Positions 1 to 11,018 of a DNA stretch of 54,690 nucleotides are shown in pieces (within the stretch, counting starts at the first letter, position 1; the number at the start of each line of letters is the position of its first letter). The notes below the pieces were generated by a model that saw only the letters and a list, made by a program, of their open reading frames with translations, made no database searches and was not told the origin of the DNA. Made by a program: the position numbers and the translations under genes. Origin of the DNA: a virus. The stretch is taken from positions 1 to 54,690 of IMG/VR virus record IMGVR_UViG_3300013233_000211, one strand, 5' to 3'.

Positions 1-2775
<2,775 letters not shown>

Positions 2776-2783
2776 TATAAATA
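2776..2783 (+). promoter_or_regulatory. T4-like late promoter box before the desaturases
   Basis: The octamer TATAAATA is identical to the T4 late promoter consensus. It stands 22 bases before the desaturase start at 2806. Transcription would start near 2789, giving the desaturase block its own late promoter separate from nrd read-through. It is immediately followed by an inverted repeat (separate entry). Confidence 0.6.
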
Positions 2784-2805
2784 CTGCTTAACATCGGAGC
2801 AGTAT
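2781..2805 (+). promoter_or_regulatory. Inverted repeat that could mask the desaturase RBS
   Basis: The arms ATACTGCT (2781-2788) and AGCAGTAT (2798-2805) are perfectly complementary, with a nine-base loop. The Shine-Dalgarno GGAG (2796-2799) lies at the edge of the 3' arm and the ATG follows at 2806. RNA reading through from nrdB would contain both arms; RNA started at the late box would lack most of the 5' arm. This matches the way T4 blocks early translation of genes e and soc. Confidence 0.55.
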
Positions 2806-3660
2806 ATGAAATTCAGAAATCCATTAAGTAATGACCACCAGGTTAAAGTACTAAACGCACTAGTATATGTAGTAGCGATATCGACGTTAGTTTTTTCATT
2901 TAGCTGGGTATTGTTATGTTTAGCGTTATCGAGCGGCTGGATGCTATACTTATCAGGTTTTCACGGTAGTTTGCACATGTATTCAAGTCACCGCGCATTT
3001 CTCCCACGAAATATATTCTTTAAGTATCTTATATTATTTGCCGGAACGATGACAGGTGTAGGATCAAACATAATGTGGGCAGCCACACATCGCAAGCATC
3101 ATAAATTTAGTGACAAACCCGGTGACCCACATAGCCCAGTAGAGCCAGCAGAAGGAAAGGTTGGATGGTTACATAATTTTAAATTGTGGTTTTATTATTT
3201 CCCAACATATCATATTAACGTGCGTACAGTAAAAGACCTTACAGTAGATAAAGAGCACAAGTTATTTCACAAGCATTATTTTAAAATTCACATAGCGTTT
3301 GTTGTGTTATTAGCATTAATTGATCCAATATACATAGGATACTTCTGGGCAATTCCTATATTATACGGGTATACGGGTACTAATTATATTGTAGTGACTT
3401 GTCACTTACCATGGTGGAAAGAACGCATCGGATATACAAATTTTAAAGACCAAGTCGACAATAGTTACAATAACAAGCTGATGGCAATATTACTACCAGG
3501 CGAAGGCAATCACGAAAATCATCATGTTAACCCAGGCGCTATACGAAATGCGTTATCCACGCGCGACATTGATTTAGGGTGGTGGTGGATTAATATAGTT
3601 GCTCTGCCAGATTCGCTAGATACATCGGAATCTACGTGGAAACAGGAATACAAGACGTAA
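2806..3660 (+). CDS. Membrane fatty acid desaturase, copy 1
   Basis: A 284-residue integral membrane di-iron enzyme that would introduce a double bond into an acyl chain (acyl-CoA, acyl-ACP or acyl-lipid). The three histidine boxes are intact: H57xxxxH62 (HMYSSH), H95RKHH99 and H236ENHH240 in PGEGNHENHH. Hydrophobic stretches flank them at about 20-50, 70-90 and 162-195, as in the delta-9/SCD-like family, though the protein is shorter than most bacterial members. It is the first of three tandem paralogues and is closest to copy 3 (shared HMYS-H, HR-HHKF-D and MPGEGNH or LPGEGNH phrases). Desaturases have been reported in cyanophages. The substrate here is unknown. Confidence 0.9.
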   Translation: MKFRNPLSNDHQVKVLNALVYVVAISTLVFSFSWVLLCLALSSGWMLYLSGFHGSLHMYSSHRAFLPRNIFFKYLILFAGTMTGVGSNIMWAATHRKHHKFSDKPGDPHSPVEPAEGKVGWLHNFKLWFYYFPTYHINVRTVKDLTVDKEHKLFHKHYFKIHIAFVVLLALIDPIYIGYFWAIPILYGYTGTNYIVVTCHLPWWKERIGYTNFKDQVDNSYNNKLMAILLPGEGNHENHHVNPGAIRNALSTRDIDLGWWWINIVALPDSLDTSESTWKQEYKT

Positions 3661-4464
3661 GTGGCGAAGGCAGCAAAGTACAACAAATACATCAAGTACA
3701 TTAATCTCAATGGATCCAGGATGATAGTTGCGATGAGTTATATTACATCCGCAGCAACGTTGGTATTTTCATTTAATATGATATTTTTAATCACTGCTAT
3801 TGTAATCGGTTGGCTATTTTATGGTATTACTATGATAGTTAATCACCGCTATGCTGCTCACAGTGTATTTAAACCAAAGTCGGCAGTTCACGAATATGTT
3901 ATGTATTTTCTAGCAACATTAGCAGCAAGCGGGTCACCGTTTAGTTGGGCATACGCACACCGTGTGCATCATACTAGCCTAGACACCGGTGCCGACCCGC
4001 AATCGATATACACGGTTGGATTTATCAAGACATGGTTCGCATGGGGTCAAGTTCCAGGTAGATTTCGAGTACGACTAGTTAAGGATTTACTAGCTAATAA
4101 AGGGTTGATGTTATTTCACAAATCTTATCATGCAATGTTAGCTATGTATATGATTGTTTTACTAGCATTATCCCCGACATTATTTGGGTATGTGTTTGGA
4201 ATTAGTGTTACGATATCTTACATATTACTAGGGATACTAAATACAGCCGGTCATGCGTTTAATGGGCCAGGCCAAGTTAATAATTTAAAAATACCATTTA
4301 TCTTTTTTGGCGAAGAACAGCATGCCCGTCATCACAATAATTACACTATGTACTACAGTAATAATAAATATGATATAGCAGGGTATATAATTAAATACAT
4401 GTTAGCGAATAAAACATCATTGCTTGAGAGGCCACATGAAACTAAAATATCAAACTCAAATTAA
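3661..4464 (+). CDS. Membrane fatty acid desaturase, copy 2 (divergent)
   Basis: A 267-residue desaturase with a GTG start directly after the stop of copy 1. The histidine boxes are H62RYAAH67, H100RVHH104 and H221ARHH225 in GEEQHARHHNN, with hydrophobic segments at about 22-60 and 157-197. It differs from copies 1 and 3 in having NHRYAAH rather than HMYS-H, and GEEQHARHH rather than GEGNH-NHH. It probably acts on a different substrate or bond position. The third-box phrase is closer to bacterial acyl-CoA/acyl-lipid delta-9 enzymes. Its 3' end overlaps copy 3 by 29 bases. The regiospecificity cannot be read from sequence. Confidence 0.88.
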   Translation: MAKAAKYNKYIKYINLNGSRMIVAMSYITSAATLVFSFNMIFLITAIVIGWLFYGITMIVNHRYAAHSVFKPKSAVHEYVMYFLATLAASGSPFSWAYAHRVHHTSLDTGADPQSIYTVGFIKTWFAWGQVPGRFRVRLVKDLLANKGLMLFHKSYHAMLAMYMIVLLALSPTLFGYVFGISVTISYILLGILNTAGHAFNGPGQVNNLKIPFIFFGEEQHARHHNNYTMYYSNNKYDIAGYIIKYMLANKTSLLERPHETKISNSN

Positions 4465-5251
4465 TTTGCTTTATATTACAGTATACTTATCTAGTCTGCT
4501 AACATTATATTTTTACTGGGATCTAACATATTTTTTATTTTCAGTAGCCGGCGGTTGGCTATTAGCAGCGTGCGGAATGCACGGAAGTGTCCACATGTAT
4601 TCAGCACATAGATCGTTCGAACCACGTAATAAAATAGTCAAGCATGCTCTATTATTAATAGGTACTCTAGCTGGAATCGGATCCGGCATTAGTGTTGCTA
4701 TATTGCATAGAACACATCATAAATTTGCCGATACAAGTAAAGATTCGCATTCACCGTATTACCCGACAAAAAGCTGGGCCAATTCTTTAAGAGTTTGGTT
4801 TCAGCAATTTATTAATTTCACCCCTAACTATAAGCTAGTAATTGATTTAATGCGCGACCCAGACCACGTATTTTGGCACAAAATATTCTTTAAAGTACAC
4901 CTATTGTTATTTATATTACTACTAGTAATTGATCCTAAATTAGTGGGTTATGTTTGGGCAATCCCTATATTATATACATACCAAGTAGTAGGTTACTTAG
5001 GTGTTGGTTTGCACACTACTTGGGGCAGAAACATTTTAGGTTCTGCCCCGTATAATGTTAATGATATGAGTAGTAATCAGTTTATCGCAAGTATATGGAT
5101 GCCAGGCGAAGGTAATCACAATAATCATCATGAACATCCAGCTAGTGCTAAAAATAGTGAACGATGGCACGAAATCGATCTTGCATACTGGTTTATAAAA
5201 TTAGTAGGCAAGGATATCCACATAGACAAGGAAACACACGAAAACACATGA
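4436..5251 (+). CDS. Membrane fatty acid desaturase, copy 3
   Basis: A 271-residue protein. The ATG at 4436 is chosen because GAGAGG lies just upstream; a TTG twelve bases earlier is less likely. Histidine boxes are H53MYSAH58, H91RTHH95 and H228NNHH232 in MPGEGNHNNHH. It is a clear paralogue of copy 1 with the same box spacing. The start lies inside the end of copy 2 and the stop overlaps the dioxygenase start (ATGA), so the three desaturases and the dioxygenase should be made from one mRNA. All catalytic histidines are kept in each copy, which argues against decay after duplication. Confidence 0.9.
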   Translation: MKLKYQTQINLLYITVYLSSLLTLYFYWDLTYFLFSVAGGWLLAACGMHGSVHMYSAHRSFEPRNKIVKHALLLIGTLAGIGSGISVAILHRTHHKFADTSKDSHSPYYPTKSWANSLRVWFQQFINFTPNYKLVIDLMRDPDHVFWHKIFFKVHLLLFILLLVIDPKLVGYVWAIPILYTYQVVGYLGVGLHTTWGRNILGSAPYNVNDMSSNQFIASIWMPGEGNHNNHHEHPASAKNSERWHEIDLAYWFIKLVGKDIHIDKETHENT

Positions 5252-6300
5252 AAACACGACCACTTAAAAATTATAAAGGTAGTATAGGCTGCGAAGTATA
5301 CGACATTGATCTAGCAACAGCTAACCAAGACGAAATAATGGAACTAGGTAAACTAGTTGAAGATCAATGCAATGTCTTTATTAATCAAAAAGTAACCCCG
5401 CGCCGCCACTACGAAATACAAACTAGTTGGGGGCAGCCATCCCGGGCATTGTTGCATAACTATGTAGTTGATAAAAGAGTCAAAGGAACACATTGGCGTA
5501 ATTTGTTAGCTAATCTAGGATATGTAGCACGCGAAATTCACAACACTGATACTGACTTAGATATGTCTCCGGGCATGTCACAAGTTAGTTTCCGCAAAGA
5601 CGCAAAGGGCAGACCAACTGGAATATTCGCTAACGGCACACTAAATTGGCACAGCGATCAATGCGCATTAGACGAAGCTCCGCGATTAAACGGCTTATCT
5701 AGTTTGCACGACAGTGCTGGTAGCAGAACAGACTTTTTACAAACACATGATGCATTTATGGAATTGTCAAGTGACATGCAAAGTATGATAAAAGAACTTA
5801 AAGTAAAGCATACTTGGCGGCCAATGGGCATTGCTAAAGATTTAAGTGATGCGCAGCAAGAACTTACACGCTACAATATGGTATCACTTGACGGTCAGGA
5901 AACACCATTGTATAGCGAAACAGCAAGCGGTCGTCCTGGTATTAAATTCCCTAGTTATACGTTCAATGGATTTGTTGGCATGTCAGACGCAGAGAGTTGG
6001 AAGATACATAGTATGCTGTCTCAGGCAATATACAACCCTGATTACATTTATCAACATGATTGGCAAGACGGTCAAGTAATGTACTTTGATCAAAGTATTT
6101 GCTTACACAGACGTCCTACTAATATAGTAGATGGCGATCAAAGAACAATGACCCGGATCGTAACGTTCATGGATAAACTTTATGAGAATGCAGGCCCACG
6201 TGATTATGTTTTATGGAATGGCCAAAAACTAACTCATAATGAGTTTGCAGTATTAGTTGATGCTGATCGTAAAGCCGCATACGAAATATCTAAAAATTAA
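5248..6300 (+). CDS. TauD/TfdA-like 2-oxoglutarate/Fe(II) dioxygenase
   Basis: A 350-residue protein; the ATG at 5248 overlaps the previous stop as ATGA and is preferred to a start inside the desaturase. It would use Fe(II), oxygen and 2-oxoglutarate to hydroxylate an unknown small molecule. The facial triad is visible as H135xD137 (NWHSDQ) and a distal H287 (CLHRRP), followed by R299/R303 in GDQRTMTRIV for 2-oxoglutarate binding. An aromatic and acidic C-terminal tail of about 40 residues follows. Coupling to three desaturases suggests, but does not prove, a lipid or lipid-headgroup substrate. TauD-like proteins occur in several marine T4-like phages. Confidence 0.85.
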   Translation: MKTRPLKNYKGSIGCEVYDIDLATANQDEIMELGKLVEDQCNVFINQKVTPRRHYEIQTSWGQPSRALLHNYVVDKRVKGTHWRNLLANLGYVAREIHNTDTDLDMSPGMSQVSFRKDAKGRPTGIFANGTLNWHSDQCALDEAPRLNGLSSLHDSAGSRTDFLQTHDAFMELSSDMQSMIKELKVKHTWRPMGIAKDLSDAQQELTRYNMVSLDGQETPLYSETASGRPGIKFPSYTFNGFVGMSDAESWKIHSMLSQAIYNPDYIYQHDWQDGQVMYFDQSICLHRRPTNIVDGDQRTMTRIVTFMDKLYENAGPRDYVLWNGQKLTHNEFAVLVDADRKAAYEISKN

Positions 6301-6339
6301 GCAAAATAATAGTACTTAAAGTAATGGATTTTTTTCACA

Positions 6340-6363
6340 TAGGTTTACGGTAATTTAAACCTA
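6340..6363. repeat. Inverted repeat in the 5' region of the adhesin gene
   Basis: TAGGTTTA (6340-6347) and TAAACCTA (6356-6363) are perfect inverted repeats separated by eight bases. No T-run follows on the plus strand, so it is a weak terminator candidate. It could equally be an operator upstream of the adhesin promoter. Confidence 0.4.
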
Positions 6364-6385
6364 GGGTACTAGTACTATCGTACAA

Positions 6386-6414
6386 TAGACAAAACCTCCC
6401 TATAATGTTATACT
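6386..6414 (+). promoter_or_regulatory. Sigma70-like promoter of the adhesin gene
   Basis: TAGACA (6386-6391) and TATACT (6409-6414) are separated by exactly 17 bases. A TATAAT also occurs at 6401-6406 but has no well-spaced -35. The adhesin ATG is 35 bases downstream of the -10, behind the Shine-Dalgarno AGGAG. The gene thus appears to be transcribed separately from the desaturase operon. Confidence 0.6.
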
Positions 6415-6448
6415 TACAATAAGTAATAATACACAGGAGATATTACAA

Positions 6449-9400
6449 ATGACCATTGGCACAATCACAGAATTAACAGGCACCGTTTTAGTCAACGGCA
6501 TCCAAGCAAAAATAGGTGACATCATAAACTTAAATGATGTTGTAACAACGAGTACAGGATCGATTCTAATAGCACTAGACAATGGCGAAAACTTTGTCTT
6601 AGGTCGCAATAGTAGTGCAATAATCGATAGTGAAGTATATACTCCGATTCCGGATGAAGTAGCATCAGAAGCTACGCTGACCCCCGAACAGTTAGAAGCA
6701 GCAGTATTAGCAGGAGCAGATATTACTGACTTATTAAAGAAAACAGCAGCTGGACCAAGTGACAGCGGACCTGAGAGCGAAGGAGGCGGCAACGCAGTAT
6801 TCATAGCGCGCACAGGAACAGCAGTAACACCATCGGCTGGCTTCGAAACAACTGGATTAGCAGCACCAGCAATACAGCAAACAAACGAAGTAGGTCAAGT
6901 CATACCCATTGCCCCTCTAGTAACGCCGCCAAAACCACCAGTAACACAACAACCAGTAATCGTTGTAACAATCGAAACTGATCAACGTATTACAACTAAT
7001 ACAGAAGTAACCGCTAACGTCGGTAATGAATATGAAGTTAATCGTTCTAGTACGGTTACTAGCACTAACGGCACAAATACAGTAACTACCACAACGACTA
7101 CTACCGTAAATTACGACAAAGAAACTGATACAGTAACTACAACAACGACAACAACAGAGAACTTCGCTCGCACAGTAACAACAACCACCTTCCCAGACGG
7201 AACAGTTACCGTAGATACAACACCATATGTTTTAACAGATACAAACACAGTAACTGATACTAGTAGCGATATAACTAATACACCACGAGCAGAAGTACTT
7301 GTTAGTTCAGTAGCAGTACTAACAGAATTTGATACCCGAGTATCTACTGATACTAATGTAACTGTTAGCGCAGGTAATGAATACGAAGTCAATCGTAGTA
7401 CTGCTAATGTAGTAACTAATCCAGATAACGATACAGAAGTAACTACGACTACAACAACTATCAATTATAATCAAGTTACTGATACCACTACGTCAACTAC
7501 TACTACAACTGATAATTATTCACGTACTATAACAACAACTACAGGCACAGATGGTACAGTAACAGTAGATACAAGTCCGTATGTGTTACTTGATACAAAT
7601 ACTGTAACATCGGATGATGTTAGTAGTGTTAGTACACCAAGGCAAGAAGTACTTGTTAGTTCAGTAGCAGTGCTAACCGAGTACGATACTCAAGTATCAA
7701 CTGATACCAATGTAACAGTTAATGCAGGTAATGAATATGAAGTTGATCGCTCAACAAACGATGTAGTAACTAACCCAGATAATGTCACAGAAGTAACTAC
7801 AACTACAACAACGATTAATTATAATCAAGTTACTGATACAGTAACAGCAACAGCAACAACGACTGACAATTATTCACGTACGGTAACAACCACTACAGAT
7901 ACTAGCGGCAATGTAACAGTAGATACAAGTCTGTATGTGTTAATTGATACCAATACAGTAACATCAACGAATGATAACGTAGTTGGCACACCGAGACAAG
8001 AAGTACTCACTAGTACCGTTGAAGTAGTAACCGAGTACGATAGCAGTACTGATACTGTAGTAGACGCTGTAATTAATGCTGGTACTGAGTACGAAGTTGA
8101 TCGCTCAACAAACGATGTAGTAACTAATCCAAATAATGTCACAGAAGTAACTACTAGCACAACAACTATTAATTATAATCAAGTTACTGATACTGTTACT
8201 ACAACTACAACAACTAACAAAGAGTTTGAACGTACAGTAACAACGACAACAGATACTAGTGGTAATGTAACCGTAGTTACTACTCCGTTTATTGAAATTA
8301 ATTCATCTACAGCAGCTAATGCAGTAACTACCTCATCATCGACACCTAGGCAAGAAACATTACAGCAGATAGTAGAAGTAGTACAGGAAACCGATCCACG
8401 AACAGTAGCACTTGATCCAATGGTAAGTGCAGCAGTATATGGCACCGAAGCGTTTGTAAGCACGCACGATTCTGCTACAGTAACAACATACACATATTAT
8501 GATCAAGCAGAAACAGTAGTAAAATCAGCAACAACATCGTACAGTACTACAAATAACTATGAAACACCAGGTACTATTACAACTACAACGCAAGAACGTG
8601 TTGACACTTACTCTCGCACTAGCACAACTACAACAAATATTGACGTTAATGGAAACAGTACCGCAGTTGGCCCAGTTTATACAGTATACGCATTAACAGC
8701 TACAGGCGCAGCATATAACACAGGTACAAGCACAGCAGCAGCAACTCCGCTAACTAGAGTAGAAGTAATTGAGTACAGTGATGTTGATAACTTCCCGTTT
8801 GCTGATGATGATACGTTTACTGTTAATGAAGATGCGGTTATCACTGCCACCTTAGCAACCAACGACACACCCTCGTTAGACGGCAGTAATGTATGGACAA
8901 TGCTAACAGATGTATCGCACGGAGCAGTAATAGTTAACACAGACGGAACATTCACTTATACACCAGATGCTAATTATAATGGTAATGATTCATTCACTTA
9001 CAGGATTACAGATGCCGATGGCGATACTAGCGATGCTGTAGCAACATTTACAGTCACACCGGTTAATGACGTGCCAATTGCGATAGATGACACATACGAT
9101 TATACAGCCGATGCTAGTGGATTAACTGGCGATGTTTCTCTAAACGACAAAGAAATTGGCGATGGAGCCCATACTTATGTAGTCACAACATTACCAGCAC
9201 ACGGTATACTAGATTTCTTAGACGACGGCACATTTCATTACACGCCAGTGGATGGATATATCGGAGAGGACACCTTTGATTATTATATACAAGATGCAGA
9301 TGGCGATAAGGATCCAGCAACAGTAACAATAAACGTAGATCAATTAGTAACAGAGCCACCAGTTGATGAAGATTCATCTATGCTAGTTGACAGCAAACTA

Positions 9401-10063
9401 GATGACGATGATGACTCGGAAATGACAGATGACGATGATGATTCAGAAATGACAGATGATGAAGACGATGACGAAGATGATTCAGAATTAGTAAATGACG
9501 AAGATGACGATGATGACTCGGAAATGTCAGATGAAGAAGATGATGACTCAGAAATGACAGATGAAGACGATGATAACGACCACGAAGATGATAACGACCA
9601 CGAAGATGATTCAGAATTAGTAAATAACGAAGACGATGATTCAGATCATGCTAGCATAATCGAGGGTGATGGCGAAACCATAGACTTATCAAACGCAGCA
9701 GATATATTTGCTGATGTTAAGGGCAATAATACACTAATATTCACTAGCGACGATGTAGGCCAAGTAGATCATATATACGGGTTTGATGCTAATGCCGATC
9801 CAAGCAATAAATCTGATACACTAGATTTAAGCGATATTTTAGCAGATGCCGGTTATACAACAGGTGATAGCATAGATGATTACTTACAAGTAACTCAAGA
9901 TGATAAGTCCGGCGATACTACAGTAGCAGTTGATGTGCACGATGGCAACGGCTATCAGGATTTAGCTGTATTATATGCGGATAGAGGATACGGTAGTTCA
10001 TCCTCCAATGGATTAGACAACACATTAGGAGAAATGGTAGATAACGGTTCTATAATAATTTAG
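6449..10063 (+). CDS. Giant LapA-like secreted adhesin with retention module and type I secretion signal
   Basis: A 1204-residue protein with an architecture familiar from bacterial biofilm adhesins. Residues 1-135 resemble the LapA-type retention module: a FecR-like beta fold (GTVLVNG, GDIINLNDVVTT, FVLGRNSS), then EQLEAAVLAGADIT and a TAAG tetrapeptide at 99-102, which is the kind of site cut by the periplasmic protease LapG, then FIARTG and AGFETTG. Residues 172-690 are Thr-rich repeats of about 117 residues, each with an EYEVNRS or EYEVDRS phrase. Residues about 780-967 hold two cadherin/VCBS-like units (TPDANYNGNDSFTYRITDADGD). About 970-1070 is an Asp/Glu run. The last 130 residues match the type I secretion C-terminal target type (DTLDLSDILADAG, TTVAVDVHDGNGYQDLAVL). 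No transporter is encoded in the window, so host export is implied. Confidence 0.85.
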   Translation: MTIGTITELTGTVLVNGIQAKIGDIINLNDVVTTSTGSILIALDNGENFVLGRNSSAIIDSEVYTPIPDEVASEATLTPEQLEAAVLAGADITDLLKKTAAGPSDSGPESEGGGNAVFIARTGTAVTPSAGFETTGLAAPAIQQTNEVGQVIPIAPLVTPPKPPVTQQPVIVVTIETDQRITTNTEVTANVGNEYEVNRSSTVTSTNGTNTVTTTTTTTVNYDKETDTVTTTTTTTENFARTVTTTTFPDGTVTVDTTPYVLTDTNTVTDTSSDITNTPRAEVLVSSVAVLTEFDTRVSTDTNVTVSAGNEYEVNRSTANVVTNPDNDTEVTTTTTTINYNQVTDTTTSTTTTTDNYSRTITTTTGTDGTVTVDTSPYVLLDTNTVTSDDVSSVSTPRQEVLVSSVAVLTEYDTQVSTDTNVTVNAGNEYEVDRSTNDVVTNPDNVTEVTTTTTTINYNQVTDTVTATATTTDNYSRTVTTTTDTSGNVTVDTSLYVLIDTNTVTSTNDNVVGTPRQEVLTSTVEVVTEYDSSTDTVVDAVINAGTEYEVDRSTNDVVTNPNNVTEVTTSTTTINYNQVTDTVTTTTTTNKEFERTVTTTTDTSGNVTVVTTPFIEINSSTAANAVTTSSSTPRQETLQQIVEVVQETDPRTVALDPMVSAAVYGTEAFVSTHDSATVTTYTYYDQAETVVKSATTSYSTTNNYETPGTITTTTQERVDTYSRTSTTTTNIDVNGNSTAVGPVYTVYALTATGAAYNTGTSTAAATPLTRVEVIEYSDVDNFPFADDDTFTVNEDAVITATLATNDTPSLDGSNVWTMLTDVSHGAVIVNTDGTFTYTPDANYNGNDSFTYRITDADGDTSDAVATFTVTPVNDVPIAIDDTYDYTADASGLTGDVSLNDKEIGDGAHTYVVTTLPAHGILDFLDDGTFHYTPVDGYIGEDTFDYYIQDADGDKDPATVTINVDQLVTEPPVDEDSSMLVDSKLDDDDDSEMTDDDDDSEMTDDEDDDEDDSELVNDEDDDDDSEMSDEEDDDSEMTDEDDDNDHEDDNDHEDDSELVNNEDDDSDHASIIEGDGETIDLSNAADIFADVKGNNTLIFTSDDVGQVDHIYGFDANADPSNKSDTLDLSDILADAGYTTGDSIDDYLQVTQDDKSGDTTVAVDVHDGNGYQDLAVLYADRGYGSSSSNGLDNTLGEMVDNGSIII
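6990..8400 (+). repeat. Tandem ~350 bp repeats inside the adhesin gene
   Basis: The coding sequence contains about four degenerate copies of a roughly 350-base unit. Successive copies share the stretch coding for GNEYEV(N/D)RS, followed by polythreonine (up to seven Thr in a row), INYNQVTD and PYVL-DTNTVT. Polythreonine is coded by mixed ACN codons. Such arrays tend to change copy number by recombination and to complicate assembly. Confidence 0.8.
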
Positions 10064-10096
10064 CACCAGATTACTCAAAGTACTCAAAGTACTAGG

Positions 10097-10139
10097 AAGC
10101 GCCTTGATAATATGTTACACTACAACAAGGTGCTTTTTT
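10097..10139 (+). terminator. Rho-independent terminator after the adhesin
   Basis: The stem AAGCGCCTTG (10097-10106) pairs with CAAGGTGCTT (10126-10135) with one G-T pair, followed by a run of six T. The loop of 19 bases is long but the T-run is clear. It closes the adhesin unit. Confidence 0.75.
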
Positions 10140-10171
10140 ATGGCCTATTAGAAATTAGGATAATTAATAAT

Positions 10172-10426
10172 ATGATAACAATATACAGTAAAACAAATTG
10201 CCCAAATTGCGTACAAGCAGGGCAGCTATTGACTATGTTTAAAATTGAGCACAATGTAGTTAAAATTGATGAAGATACCACAGCAGAAGAATTTGTTGTA
10301 AGTAATGGCCACAGAAGCGTACCGCAGTTATATATAAACGATACGTTATTTGTAGAAGGTGGTCTAGATGGATTAATGACAATGTCTAAAGAGGACATTA
10401 CCAAAAGAGTCGAGGATTTATCATGA
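10172..10426 (+). CDS. Glutaredoxin
   Basis: An 84-residue thiol-disulfide oxidoreductase. The ATG at 10172 gives the family start MITIYSKTNCPNC; an upstream in-frame ATG at 10112 lies inside the terminator hairpin and is rejected. The active site is C10-P-N-C13, and the later HRSVPQLYIND carries the cis-proline and the GG phrase follows in EGGLDGL, as in classical glutaredoxins. It would reduce NrdA's C-terminal cysteines using glutathione. The stop overlaps the next start (ATGA). Confidence 0.93.
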   Translation: MITIYSKTNCPNCVQAGQLLTMFKIEHNVVKIDEDTTAEEFVVSNGHRSVPQLYINDTLFVEGGLDGLMTMSKEDITKRVEDLS

Positions 10427-10722
10427 ATATAGCAGTAAACAAGATCTATTCACTGAGGCTTAACAACGGGCAAGAAATTATTGGCAAGATTACAGAGATA
10501 AATGATGGCTCATATCAGCTCGAATCACCACTTGCTATTATGATGGGACAAGAAGGCATACAATTAGCTCCAGCATTATTTACAACTGATCAAAATGCTA
10601 ATGCAATATTATACAGCAATGCGATCGCGTATGTATCGGAATCGCGCGAAGATGTAATTGATGTATATAGAGAAGCAACCACTGGGATTAAAGTACCAGA
10701 TAAGAAGATTATTCTAGGCTAA
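10423..10722 (+). CDS. LSm/Hfq-like small beta protein (phage conserved)
   Basis: A 99-residue protein, translationally coupled to glutaredoxin by ATGA overlap. The N-terminus (YSLRLNNGQEIIGKITEIND) has the pattern of an Sm-type beta barrel: hydrophobic strand, NG-Q, I-G-I, acidic turn, then a strand with a short hydrophobic run. Similar proteins are common in marine T4-like phages and are often described as Sm-like. RNA binding is an inference. The TAA stop is part of a TAAATA box that may drive the next gene. Confidence 0.6.
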   Translation: MNIAVNKIYSLRLNNGQEIIGKITEINDGSYQLESPLAIMMGQEGIQLAPALFTTDQNANAILYSNAIAYVSESREDVIDVYREATTGIKVPDKKIILG

Positions 10723-10725
10723 ATA
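10720..10725 (+). promoter_or_regulatory. Late-type TAAATA box five bases before the PAAR gene
   Basis: CTAAATA overlaps the previous stop. It is followed by five bases (TAGCT) and then ATG at 10731. No well-placed Shine-Dalgarno is present. It is one of five genes with the same TAAATA-N5-ATG spacing. Confidence 0.45.
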
Positions 10726-10730
10726 TAGCT

Positions 10731-11018
10731 ATGCCAAAAGCAATAAGATTAAGTACAGATGCCAGCACAGGACATTGTTATCCACCGATAGTGCCAATCG
10801 CAGCCTCACCTGATGTATTTACAAATGGGATTAAGCAAGTACGTGCCGGCGACGCATACCCAGTGCATTGCTGCGGAGATAGTTGCCACGCTGGTGTAGC
10901 TGGCCCATCAAGTCCAACAGTATTTGTTAACGGTAAAGGAATGCATCGAACAGGTGATAGCATAACTTGCGGTGATACAGCGAGTAGCGGCTCACCTGAC
11001 GTATTTGTAGGACCATAA
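10731..11018 (+). CDS. PAAR-motif tail spike tip protein
   Basis: A 95-residue PAAR-repeat protein, expected to cap the baseplate central spike (the role of T4 gp5.4) and sharpen it for membrane piercing. It has alternating Pro/Gly-rich strands and metal-binding His/Cys (TGHCYPP, YPVHCCGDSCHAG, MHRTGD, ITCGD) typical of the small cone fold with a bound metal ion. It is followed without a gap by a structural protein gene (TAATG overlap). Function is well supported by the family. Confidence 0.88.
   Translation: MPKAIRLSTDASTGHCYPPIVPIAASPDVFTNGIKQVRAGDAYPVHCCGDSCHAGVAGPSSPTVFVNGKGMHRTGDSITCGDTASSGSPDVFVGP

Noticed and set aside
2806-5251. Desaturase copies as sterol or alkane hydroxylases
   Set aside because: Box spacing and HRxHH/HxxHH patterns fit acyl desaturases better; exact chemistry still needs a test.
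6401-6406. TATAAT as the adhesin -10
   Set aside because: No -35-like hexamer lies at 16-18 bases; TAGACA-17-TATACT fits better.
6990-8400. CRISPR-like repeat array
   Set aside because: The repeats are long (about 350 bases), degenerate and in one open frame, not short direct repeats with unique spacers. No cas gene is present.
7111-8955. Several minus-strand Val-rich open frames opposite the adhesin
   Set aside because: They mirror the ACN-rich threonine codons of the adhesin; the Val-rich translations are composition artefacts.
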